Origin: an uncultured Eudoraea sp.
GTDB taxonomy: Bacteria; Bacteroidota; Bacteroidia; Flavobacteriales; Flavobacteriaceae
Direction of reading: 5' to 3'
Assembly (NCBI RefSeq): GCF_947258925.1
Contig: NZ_CAMYKG010000012.1
Location: 1 to 64,000, forward strand
Length of the DNA stretch: 64,000 nt
Position numbers and translations under genes: made by a program. This document shows, piece by piece, positions 9,063 to 16,569 of the stretch. Position 1 is the stretch's first letter; each line of letters begins with the position of its first letter. The notes under the pieces are model-generated. The model worked only from the letters and a program-made list of their open reading frames with translations. It was not told where the DNA came from and did not search any database.

Positions 9063-10451
9063 ATGGTAAACAATAGAACAAACAAGGATATTGATGTACT
9101 GATTGTTGGTGCAGGTATCGCCGGTGCTTCGTTGGCCGCTAATTTGGCCAAAACGGGAAAGAACATTGTTGTAGTTGAAAGAGATTTGAGCGAAAGAGAT
9201 GTTATCATCGGTGAATTGTTACAGCCAGGTGGGGTACAGAAGCTAGAAGAGATGGGTTTTTCATCATTTATAAACGATATTGATGCACAGCCTGTTTATG
9301 GCTATGATATTATTTATGAAGAACGTGATTATGTTATACCCTATCCAAATAAGAATGGCGAACCTTGCGGATATGGATTTAGAAATGGGGCTTTTTTACA
9401 GAATATACGGAAGCACATATTGGCACAGCCCAATATAAGAGTTATTGAAGGGACGGTTACCGAGCTAATTGAAGCAAATGAAGCCATTACTGGTGTAAGA
9501 TATAAACTCAAAGGGGCTACTGATGAAGAATCTCTTTATGCGCATCTTACTATTGTTACTGATGGCCCTTTATCCATCTTTCGTGAGAAATTATCTAAAC
9601 CGGTTAAACAAGTAAATGGCTTTTTTCTTGGACTTTTAATGAAAGATTGTGAGATGCCTTTTGCAAATCACGGACATCTTGTAATGGGTGATCATCCACC
9701 AATGGTTATATATCCTGTTACTTCTACATCCTGGAGGGTTCTTATAGATTTTAAAGGAGAAAAACCTCCAAGGTTGGGTAAGGATATCAGACAATCACTA
9801 TTGGAAAAGTTTGAAAATGCCATACCTCAAAGCGCAAGGCCTGCTTTTGTAGCTGCCGTTGAAAAAGGAAAATTCAAAACGTTCCCGAACCATAGACTAC
9901 CTGCAAGCCCGGTAAATAAGGCCGGTGCAGTACTTCTGGGGGATGCACTAAATATGAGACACCCTTTGACTGGGGGAGGAATGACCGCAGCTTTCAACGA
10001 TGTTTTAAGGCTGAGTAATAATCTCGAAAAGGTCAAGGATTTTAGTAATAAAAGGCAGCTTACTAAAGCCATCAAAAACTTCTACGAGAAACGTCATCTT
10101 GGAACACAAACAACAAATATTTTGGCTGATGGCCTTTATGGGGTAGTTTATAATGCCGATTTAAGAAATGCTTTCTTTGAATATGTGAGCAGAGGGGATA
10201 AGTATGCCGAGGAAACCTGCTCTATTCTTGCGGGACTTAACAAAGACAAGAAATTATTACTGAATCACTTTATTGGGATGGCCAGATATGGGACCCAATT
10301 AAAGATAAGTTCAGAAAAGAAAAGTGTTGTTGTAACTGAATCTATTACTATGGTAAAAGATGCAGTTGGTATTATTACCCCACTACTTCTTTCCGAAAAA
10401 CCGGATCCGGGAAATAAATTAATGCTGGAGGCATTGAACCGGATAGTGTAA
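9063..10451 (+). CDS. squalene epoxidase (squalene monooxygenase)
   Basis: 462-residue FAD monooxygenase. The Rossmann motif is VGAGIAGASLAANLAKTGK (about residues 15-33). ERDLSERDVIIGELLQPGG (about 41-59) is nearly identical to the signature of eukaryotic squalene epoxidases. The second FAD motif GDALNMRHPLTGGGMTAAF (about 293-311) is also classical. There is no N-terminal membrane anchor, as in other bacterial forms. It would convert squalene to 2,3-oxidosqualene using O2 and a flavin reductant, feeding the divergent cyclase. No dedicated reductase partner is visible here. Family call is strong; product follows from the cyclase next door. Confidence 0.95.
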   Translation: MVNNRTNKDIDVLIVGAGIAGASLAANLAKTGKNIVVVERDLSERDVIIGELLQPGGVQKLEEMGFSSFINDIDAQPVYGYDIIYEERDYVIPYPNKNGEPCGYGFRNGAFLQNIRKHILAQPNIRVIEGTVTELIEANEAITGVRYKLKGATDEESLYAHLTIVTDGPLSIFREKLSKPVKQVNGFFLGLLMKDCEMPFANHGHLVMGDHPPMVIYPVTSTSWRVLIDFKGEKPPRLGKDIRQSLLEKFENAIPQSARPAFVAAVEKGKFKTFPNHRLPASPVNKAGAVLLGDALNMRHPLTGGGMTAAFNDVLRLSNNLEKVKDFSNKRQLTKAIKNFYEKRHLGTQTTNILADGLYGVVYNADLRNAFFEYVSRGDKYAEETCSILAGLNKDKKLLLNHFIGMARYGTQLKISSEKKSVVVTESITMVKDAVGIITPLLLSEKPDPGNKLMLEALNRIV

Positions 10452-10479
10452 AAAAGGCTATTCTGAAATTATTAAGGCG

Positions 10480-10539
10480 AGTAAACATCTATTTCGGTTC
10501 TTACTTGTAGTAATAATATGAGTGACTCAGATGTTTGCT
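10480..10539. repeat. interrupted inverted repeat after squalene epoxidase
   Basis: AGTAAACATCT (10480-10490) and AGATGTTTGCT (10529-10539) match in 10 of 11 positions as an inverted repeat with a 38-nt loop. It lies between the epoxidase stop and the next ATG and has no T tract, so it may be a weak terminator, an mRNA processing structure or an operator of the methyltransferase gene. Confidence 0.3.
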
Positions 10540-10584
10540 TATACTAGTAATTTATTAATTACAGTGTAGTCTTTAAAATAGCTT

Positions 10585-11478
10585 ATGAAATCCTTATATA
10601 GTTTTATAATTATAGTCTTCAGAACTTTGATAAAATGGAGAAAGTATAAACCTCTGAGTAAATATCCTTTTGGACATTTTTATACCCCGATTGTGTCAAA
10701 GGCAGAAATTATTGAATTTGAAAACCAAATTTGGGAAGAAGCTAATCAGCATAATATCTCAGGGATAAATTTGAATCTTGACCAACAATTATTTTTATTA
10801 GAGGAATTTGTCCAATATTATCCTGAAATGCCCTTTGGAGCAGAAAAAACAGGTAGTCAAAGATATTGTTTCAATAACGGAGCCTATTCGTATACAGATG
10901 GGATAGTCCTTTATTCATTTATACGGCATTTTAAACCTAAAAGAATTATTGAAATTGGTTCAGGACATTCATCGGCTGTAATGTTAGATACCAGGGAGAC
11001 ATTTGTAAATGATATTAAACTCACATTTATTGAGCCTTATCCAAAATATCTTAATAGAATTATTAAAGATAATGACAGACTTAATTGTGAAGTCCTGGAA
11101 AAAAAAGTTCAGAATGTTCAATTGAATAAGTTTCAGGAACTGGAACATGATGATTTTCTATTTATTGATAGCAGCCATGTATCAAAAACAGGAAGTGATG
11201 TAAATTACGAGATATTTAAAATATTACCTGCTTTAAATCCGGGTGTAATTATTCATTTTCATGATATCTTCTACCCTTTTGAATACCCTAAAAGCTGGGT
11301 GTCTGAAGGACGGAACTGGAATGAAAACTATTTGCTTAGAGCATTTTTAAGTTATAATGATCAATTTGAAATAATACTCTTTTCACACTATATGCATCAA
11401 CATCATAAAGATGCATTCAAGCAGATGCCGCTTACCTATAAAAATACCGGAGGTAATCTATGGATTAGGAAGAAGTAA
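10585..11478 (+). CDS. class I SAM-dependent methyltransferase-like protein
   Basis: 297 residues. The motif I region is RIIEIGSGHSSAVMLDTRET (about residue 115), followed by LTFIEPYPKYLNRI, DDFLFIDSSHVSKTGSDVNYE and PGVIIHFHDIFYPFEYP. These are typical of the Methyltransf_24/FkbM-like branch with an Asp/His-rich active face. The first 20 residues are hydrophobic and basic and may lie on the membrane. It is 133 bp downstream of squalene epoxidase on the same strand, so co-expression is possible, but nothing in the sequence shows that it acts on triterpenols; glycan methylation is as likely. Confidence 0.7.
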   Translation: MKSLYSFIIIVFRTLIKWRKYKPLSKYPFGHFYTPIVSKAEIIEFENQIWEEANQHNISGINLNLDQQLFLLEEFVQYYPEMPFGAEKTGSQRYCFNNGAYSYTDGIVLYSFIRHFKPKRIIEIGSGHSSAVMLDTRETFVNDIKLTFIEPYPKYLNRIIKDNDRLNCEVLEKKVQNVQLNKFQELEHDDFLFIDSSHVSKTGSDVNYEIFKILPALNPGVIIHFHDIFYPFEYPKSWVSEGRNWNENYLLRAFLSYNDQFEIILFSHYMHQHHKDAFKQMPLTYKNTGGNLWIRKK

Positions 11479-11553
11479 CGCTTTAATCCTAATGCTTATT
11501 GGTATCAATTAATTCATGGTGCAGTTCATTGTGCTATTAGTCAGCGCTAAATT

Positions 11554-12234
11554 TTAGGACTCCGGATTGGGAAGATTAACCCCTTTCAAAAGTATTGTGA
11601 CTCCCATCAAAGCCAACCAAATAACTTTTACATGAAAAATTGGTTTGTAAATTTCAAAATTATCGGGTATTCCCATGATAATTGCCATAGCTGCCAGACC
11701 CAAAACCACAGTAAACCATCCCAACAACGGATTGAAAATTTTCCACTTCACAAAGCCAAAGCCCAGTAATACCAGACCAACGCCCGAAAAGATTCGTCCA
11801 AACCTTACAAAACAGGTAACATATTGGTTGGTATAAAGGATATTATCCATGAATTGTTGAATTTCCGCAGCTGACTTACCCATGGTTTGTCCAACACCCC
11901 AGGCCCCGAAGTTATAGTAAAATGCCGAAGCAATAGCAAGGGTCATAGTGCCAATAACTACCATTCCAGCACCTGGCACGAGCATAACCCTGTAGGGCGC
12001 TTTCGCTGTTATTGAAGCAAGGGAAAATATGGCTATTGCCATGGTAACCCAGCCAAAAATATGAAACCGGAACATCCATATCCAATACCACAGATCTTCG
12101 CCAATGGCAGTAAAATCTGAAGCGACTATATATTCTCCTATATGATGAGGTGAAAGTGCCCATCCACCCCATAATAATATGGCTGCAAAAATAAATACCC
12201 AACCCGTAAATTTGGTTTCAAAATCTTTTTTCAT
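11554..12234 (-). CDS. six-helix integral membrane protein of unknown function
   Basis: 226 residues with about six hydrophobic segments (WVFIFAAILLWGGWAL, MFRFHIFGWVTMAIAIFSL, VMLVPGAGMVVIGTMTLAIA, FGRIFSGVGLVLLGFGFV, LLGWFTVVLGLAAMAIIMG, VIWLALMGVTILLKG). His and Trp residues within the helices (HIFGW) could bind a cofactor, but no named family is recognised. It ends 75 bp from the convergent methyltransferase. The 100-bp upstream region holds two TTAAGCGCT palindromes. Confidence 0.6.
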   Translation of the reverse strand: MKKDFETKFTGWVFIFAAILLWGGWALSPHHIGEYIVASDFTAIGEDLWYWIWMFRFHIFGWVTMAIAIFSLASITAKAPYRVMLVPGAGMVVIGTMTLAIASAFYYNFGAWGVGQTMGKSAAEIQQFMDNILYTNQYVTCFVRFGRIFSGVGLVLLGFGFVKWKIFNPLLGWFTVVLGLAAMAIIMGIPDNFEIYKPIFHVKVIWLALMGVTILLKGVNLPNPES

Positions 12235-12287
12235 AATCCAAAATTTCTAAAATTAATAATACATAAAATTACTTAAAACCTAAAATT

Positions 12288-12328
12288 TTAAGCGCTTAAT
12301 TTATGAATTTATTTAATCGTTAAGCGCT
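12288..12328. promoter_or_regulatory. pair of TTAAGCGCT palindromic sites
   Basis: TTAAGCGCTTAA at 12288-12299 is fully self-complementary. A second copy, TTAAGCGCT, begins 32 bp away at 12320. Both lie upstream of the 11554-12234 membrane protein gene and just past the stop of the MBL lipoprotein gene. Spacing of three helical turns suggests a dimeric regulator binding both. No regulator gene is adjacent. Confidence 0.35.
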
Positions 12329-12338
12329 CTGTTCTTTG

Positions 12339-13304
12339 CTATAGTTCGAAACTATTTTTAAATCGGGCAATATGGTACCCTTTTGATATCACCAATTTAG
12401 ACTCTTTACTTTCAGGATTGAGCATTGGATTTGTATGGTTCATATGAATAAACCAAACTTTATTTTTTTCCTGAACCATCAGACTATCAAAAAGTTCCAT
12501 ACTCTCTAATACCGTCGGGTGTGGAATTTCAGAAATATCCCTATTGTCAATTTCAGCTTCACTGAAAAATCCGGCATCGAGAAAGGCATAGTCAACTTTT
12601 TTTATCTCATCCACTATACTGGACTCCCATTTATACCATTTATCAATATCAGGAATAAAGAGAGCCGTTTTCTCCGGACCTATTATCTTATATCCCACAG
12701 TTTCTGAATATTCATCCCTATGAGGTACAAGAAAAGGGATGACCTTTAAGTTTGAAGTTAATGCAATCTCTTTTTTATTTTCCAGCGTTTTCAGATTAAT
12801 ATTTTTATTCCCGACAAGCTGACTCCAGGGACCGTTGTTCCTTAAGTAGGAATCCATTTCTGGCATGGCATGTACAGCAATATTTGTAGCTCCCATCGCC
12901 TCGGTTCCAAAATACATCAGGCCGGTATAATGGCCAATATGTGCATGGGTCAGGAAGATGCCATCAACGGTCTCACTTGTGTTGTCTGGCAGGTAATCCT
13001 TCAATACCTTTAATTGTTCAGGCATATCAGGGGTAGCATCGAACAGGTACTTCCTGTTATTTTTCGGATCAACAACTCCCAGAGACACAACTTTTCTGTT
13101 CTTATCAGGATTTTGGAATAGCCTGCGACAGCATTCTTTTTTACAGGCAATATGAGGGGAACCCGCGTCCTGGACATTGCCAAGTACTATCAATGAAGTT
13201 TGAGTTTTATTAAATTGTTCCAATTCGCCGGTATTTGTTTTTTTATCCGGGGCGGGATTGCAGGCGAAGGTGAAGACCAATAAGAAGAGTATCACATTTT
13301 TCAT
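12339..13304 (-). CDS. PqqB-like metallo-beta-lactamase-fold lipoprotein
   Basis: 321 residues. The start MKNVILFLLVFTFACNPAPDKK has a lipobox (FACN), so the protein is probably anchored in the periplasm or outer membrane. LIVLGNVQDAGSPHIACKKECC resembles the N-terminus of PqqB. The metal motif is THAHIGHYTG, where the usual HxHxDH Asp is Gly. Later histidines occur in VPHRDEY and FIHMNHTNP. The hydrolase role is unknown. No pqq genes are nearby, so PQQ synthesis is not implied. The ATG overlaps the rhodanese stop by 4 nt, a translationally coupled pair. Confidence 0.75.
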   Translation of the reverse strand: MKNVILFLLVFTFACNPAPDKKTNTGELEQFNKTQTSLIVLGNVQDAGSPHIACKKECCRRLFQNPDKNRKVVSLGVVDPKNNRKYLFDATPDMPEQLKVLKDYLPDNTSETVDGIFLTHAHIGHYTGLMYFGTEAMGATNIAVHAMPEMDSYLRNNGPWSQLVGNKNINLKTLENKKEIALTSNLKVIPFLVPHRDEYSETVGYKIIGPEKTALFIPDIDKWYKWESSIVDEIKKVDYAFLDAGFFSEAEIDNRDISEIPHPTVLESMELFDSLMVQEKNKVWFIHMNHTNPMLNPESKESKLVISKGYHIARFKNSFEL

Positions 13305-14107
13305 TTCGTCCTATTTTGGGCCCACTCTGTCCAGGAACCGTCATAAACGGATTTTTTATTATCAACTACCAGTTCACTTGCAAGTAAGATAATACAGGCG
13401 GTGATTCCCGAGCCACAACTGAAAACCAATGACTTTTCTTCGATATTCAAAGTATTAAATAGCTCTACAAGATCTTCCTTGGGTTTAAATTTTCCATTTT
13501 TCAGGACAGCAGTATAAGGCAAATTAATTGAGCCGGGGATATGGCCACTTGGAAGTCCTTCTCTTGGTTCCGGAGCTATTCCTTCAAATCTGCCCGCCGA
13601 ACGTGCATCAATTAAGACGGACTCTTGAAGTGAAATATTGGACGATATAAAATTATAGTCTTTCAACATTTCAGGATTAAATTTTGATTGAAAATCACCC
13701 GGTAGAACGTTATTTCCCTTTTCACTTACAGACGTATAACCAAGTCGTATCCATTCTGGCAAGCCACCATTAAGTACGGCGACATTTTGGTGCCCCATGG
13801 TTTTAAACATCCACCATACCCTGGGACTTAAATAGATCCCCAGGTTGTCATAAACTACAATTTTGCTGGACCTGTTAATCCCCAATTTTCTACAGTTTTT
13901 TTCAAATTGCTCTGCACTTGGGAAAGTGTTAGGAAGCTCATTGGATGTATCCCTGAACTCATTATTCAGATCAAAATGCCTGGCGCCCTTTATCCGGGTA
14001 TTATTAAAATCACCGCTAGCTGTTTTTTGACTTGCATCCAAAATAATTAAATCAGGATCATTCAAATGATTAAATAACCAGGTAGCAGAAACAATTGGTT
14101 CAATCAT
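13301..14107 (-). CDS. two-domain rhodanese sulfurtransferase (SseA/3-mercaptopyruvate sulfurtransferase type)
   Basis: 268 residues made of two rhodanese domains. The inactive N-terminal one contains DLIILDASQKTASGDFN and RIKGARHFDLNNEF. The catalytic C-terminal one contains SVLIDARSAGRFEG, SGHIPGSINLPY and the loop FSCGSGITAC with Cys231. The CGSGxTA loop favours 3-mercaptopyruvate over thiosulfate. It overlaps the MBL lipoprotein gene by 4 nt. Fusions and operons of MBL proteins with rhodaneses occur in persulfide metabolism, but here the MBL partner is a lipoprotein and this enzyme looks cytosolic. Confidence 0.85.
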   Translation of the reverse strand: MIEPIVSATWLFNHLNDPDLIILDASQKTASGDFNNTRIKGARHFDLNNEFRDTSNELPNTFPSAEQFEKNCRKLGINRSSKIVVYDNLGIYLSPRVWWMFKTMGHQNVAVLNGGLPEWIRLGYTSVSEKGNNVLPGDFQSKFNPEMLKDYNFISSNISLQESVLIDARSAGRFEGIAPEPREGLPSGHIPGSINLPYTAVLKNGKFKPKEDLVELFNTLNIEEKSLVFSCGSGITACIILLASELVVDNKKSVYDGSWTEWAQNRTK

Positions 14108-14167
14108 GAATTCAAGTTTTTATATGCCATTTTGCTGATGCCTGACCATAGGTTTTTGTTGTTATTC

Positions 14168-15952
14168 CTATTTATAGGCTGGAATAAATTTTTCCAAAAC
14201 CGCTTTCTTAATTAAACGGGGTGGTAATAATCCCTGGCCTAGTACAAAATCATGAAAAGCTAGCTGATTAAATTTTTCCCCAAGAACCAATTCAGTTTCT
14301 GCTCTGAGTTCCATCAATCTTAGATATCCATTGAAATAGGAAGTAGCCTGACCAGGAGCCCTGAACCGATATCGTTCCAGTTCAGATCTTACCAGAGCTT
14401 CGGAAAGCCCTATCTCGTGACTTAAAATGAACCTTGCTTCCCCGGTTGTAATGGTGCCCAAATTCAAACCAGGATCCAAAAAAGCTCGGCCAGACCGCAC
14501 CAATCTGCTCCAAAGCGTCATAAATTGTCCTTCAAGGGGTAGATAGGGTTGTATTATTTCTTCTGCATATAAGGCCCAACCTTCGATATTTACACTATTT
14601 GCAGCAAAAATTACCCGAGCCTGAGAAACACCTCTTTCTACCATTGCTGTGAACTGTAATTCGTGGCCGGGACGACCTTCATGCGCTGTCAGGGGCCAGG
14701 AAGCGGCCAAATGCGTAAAATCATCAATTTGCAGCGAAGTTCCATCAGAGCCTCCGGTAGCTTTTAATGGTAATACAAACTCGCCATATTCACCGGTATT
14801 CCCTATAAGACGGGGCGGACTCATAAAGGGGGCAGGAGCAGCAGCACTTTCGGCAGGAGAAGCCAACCGAATTACCATTTCCCGATCAGGTAAAGTCAAT
14901 ATTTGACGATCCTTTATTATATCCTCAATCTCTTTGATCTGTTGCCTGTATACCGTTAATATGTTTGCACTGTCTAGTTGATCTTTTTTCAAAGAGCGAA
15001 GAACATCCCTGTAATCATTTGAAGGATACTTGTTTTTATCAGCGATAATCTTACCCAGGACCTGCAATTGGGTCTGCAATTCTTTAAAGGCAACCATGGC
15101 TCGCTGTTGCAATTCCCCTATAGGCATATCAACCCCATATTCCTTTAGGTTGAAGGAATAGATGTCTAATGGAAGTTTAAAGTCTGTTCGTGTGTTCGGT
15201 AAAACTTTCTCCCTGATATAAGCGTGATAACTCTGCAATTGCGCGACTAATTTTTTATAATCTTTCTGAAATCCTTTGATCCCGTATTTTATAAAAAGTT
15301 CTTCTATTTCCTCAATGTACTCATTGCTGGTTTTTAAATCGCGTTCAACCTCTTCTCGGAAGGGGGCAATCCTATCTTTATTTTCTTTCCACTCCCTCTC
15401 CATTTCTTCCCGTGCCAGCGTTGTCAAAGGCTCATAGCCTTTTTCGCTTCCTACATATTTTTTTAAACGCGCCAAAGCGGCCTGTCTGCGCTCTTCCGGG
15501 ATACGGTCTTCCAATAAACCGCGAATACCCCTGTAAACGATGCTAGCCGTATTGTAATAGGGCAGGAGATAGGTATCTTCCAGATTTATTTCTGCTATCT
15601 CGTTCTCGGTACTTTCTATTAAGATGAGCAAATCTTGTTTAACAAGTTCTTCCTTTACCTGAGGCAGTTCAGCCTTCAGGTATTCATTAACCGTATTCAA
15701 ATCATTGAGAGCCCTTTCATTAAAGCCTTCGGATAAATCGGAGATTTGATCGTCCAATCCATCTATCCCTAGTCTTGCAGCAGATTCCGGACTATGTTTT
15801 GCAATTACATCAAGAAGTCTTGCGGTATATTGATTACTTTGTGTTATCCATTCAGGAGTTTCCTGGGTAAAGCTGTTTTGCAGATTGAGGATACAAAAAA
15901 GAAAGACCAGGCCTAAAACTTTGAAATAATGGTTTTGAGTGCAGTTTGTCAT
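14168..15952 (-). CDS. secreted DUF885 putative metallopeptidase
   Basis: 594 residues with a Sec signal (FKVLGLVFLFCILNLQNSFTQE). The C-terminal half has the DUF885 signature TAHEGRPGHELQF (about residue 423) with a downstream Glu in NIEGWALYAEEI, a zinc-peptidase-like arrangement. The middle is long and helical. DUF885 proteins are M32-like putative carboxypeptidases. The DUF302 gene lies 12 bp upstream on the same strand, so the two are likely co-transcribed. Confidence 0.8.
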   Translation of the reverse strand: MTNCTQNHYFKVLGLVFLFCILNLQNSFTQETPEWITQSNQYTARLLDVIAKHSPESAARLGIDGLDDQISDLSEGFNERALNDLNTVNEYLKAELPQVKEELVKQDLLILIESTENEIAEINLEDTYLLPYYNTASIVYRGIRGLLEDRIPEERRQAALARLKKYVGSEKGYEPLTTLAREEMEREWKENKDRIAPFREEVERDLKTSNEYIEEIEELFIKYGIKGFQKDYKKLVAQLQSYHAYIREKVLPNTRTDFKLPLDIYSFNLKEYGVDMPIGELQQRAMVAFKELQTQLQVLGKIIADKNKYPSNDYRDVLRSLKKDQLDSANILTVYRQQIKEIEDIIKDRQILTLPDREMVIRLASPAESAAAPAPFMSPPRLIGNTGEYGEFVLPLKATGGSDGTSLQIDDFTHLAASWPLTAHEGRPGHELQFTAMVERGVSQARVIFAANSVNIEGWALYAEEIIQPYLPLEGQFMTLWSRLVRSGRAFLDPGLNLGTITTGEARFILSHEIGLSEALVRSELERYRFRAPGQATSYFNGYLRLMELRAETELVLGEKFNQLAFHDFVLGQGLLPPRLIKKAVLEKFIPAYK

Positions 15953-15964
15953 ATGAATCTTGCT

Positions 15965-16360
15965 TTAGGGGGTAAGGTTTTTAATGACCTTAATAAGCTT
16001 TTCCTGTACTTCCTCAGCCAGACTTCCGAGGGTATTATTTTTAACAGTGCTCATGGAAGCAATTGGGTCTACCGCAGCTACTTCAACATCACCATTTTCA
16101 TGCTCTTCAACTATTACATTGCAAGGCAGGAAAACACCAATTTTATCTTCGCTTAGAAGCGCCTTGTGGGCAAAATGAGGATTACAGGCCCCTAAAATCT
16201 TGTATTTCTTGAAATCAACATCTATTTTGTTTTTTAATGTTTCTTTCACATCGATTTCGGTGAGTACTCCAAATCCTTCTTTTTTTAGTTCTGCCGTAAC
16301 CAGTTCGATGGCTTCTTCAAAGCTTGTTCCTTTTAATAAGGCATTAAAATAATAACTCAT
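15965..16360 (-). CDS. DUF302 protein
   Basis: 131 residues. The sequence SFEEAIELVTAELKKEGFGVLTEIDVKETLKNK, followed by LGACNPHFAHKAL and VFLPCNVIVEEHENG, is the complete DUF302 domain, with its conserved CNP and PCN cysteines. No signal peptide. Function is unknown; members often accompany membrane stress or redox genes. It precedes the DUF885 gene by 12 bp. Confidence 0.9.
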   Translation of the reverse strand: MSYYFNALLKGTSFEEAIELVTAELKKEGFGVLTEIDVKETLKNKIDVDFKKYKILGACNPHFAHKALLSEDKIGVFLPCNVIVEEHENGDVEVAAVDPIASMSTVKNNTLGSLAEEVQEKLIKVIKNLTP

Positions 16361-16569
16361 GGTTTAAATAGGTTTAACTCGTAAGTAATTACAAAGTTGA
16401 TTTTATTATTAATTATCTTCAAAATGTATTAGGGTAGAAATATACTTAATTAATACGAATAAAGGAATGAGATAACCCCCCACGAAAGTTTAAACGGTTT
16501 TGATTCCCTTATTGCCATCAAAATTATGCTATTCAATAGGTTTAGTGGTCACTGATTACGCCTTGCTGC

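Noticed and set aside
12339-13304. pqqB for PQQ biosynthesis
   Set aside because: Similarity to PqqB is limited to the fold and the N-terminus. The protein is a lipoprotein and no other pqq gene is present.
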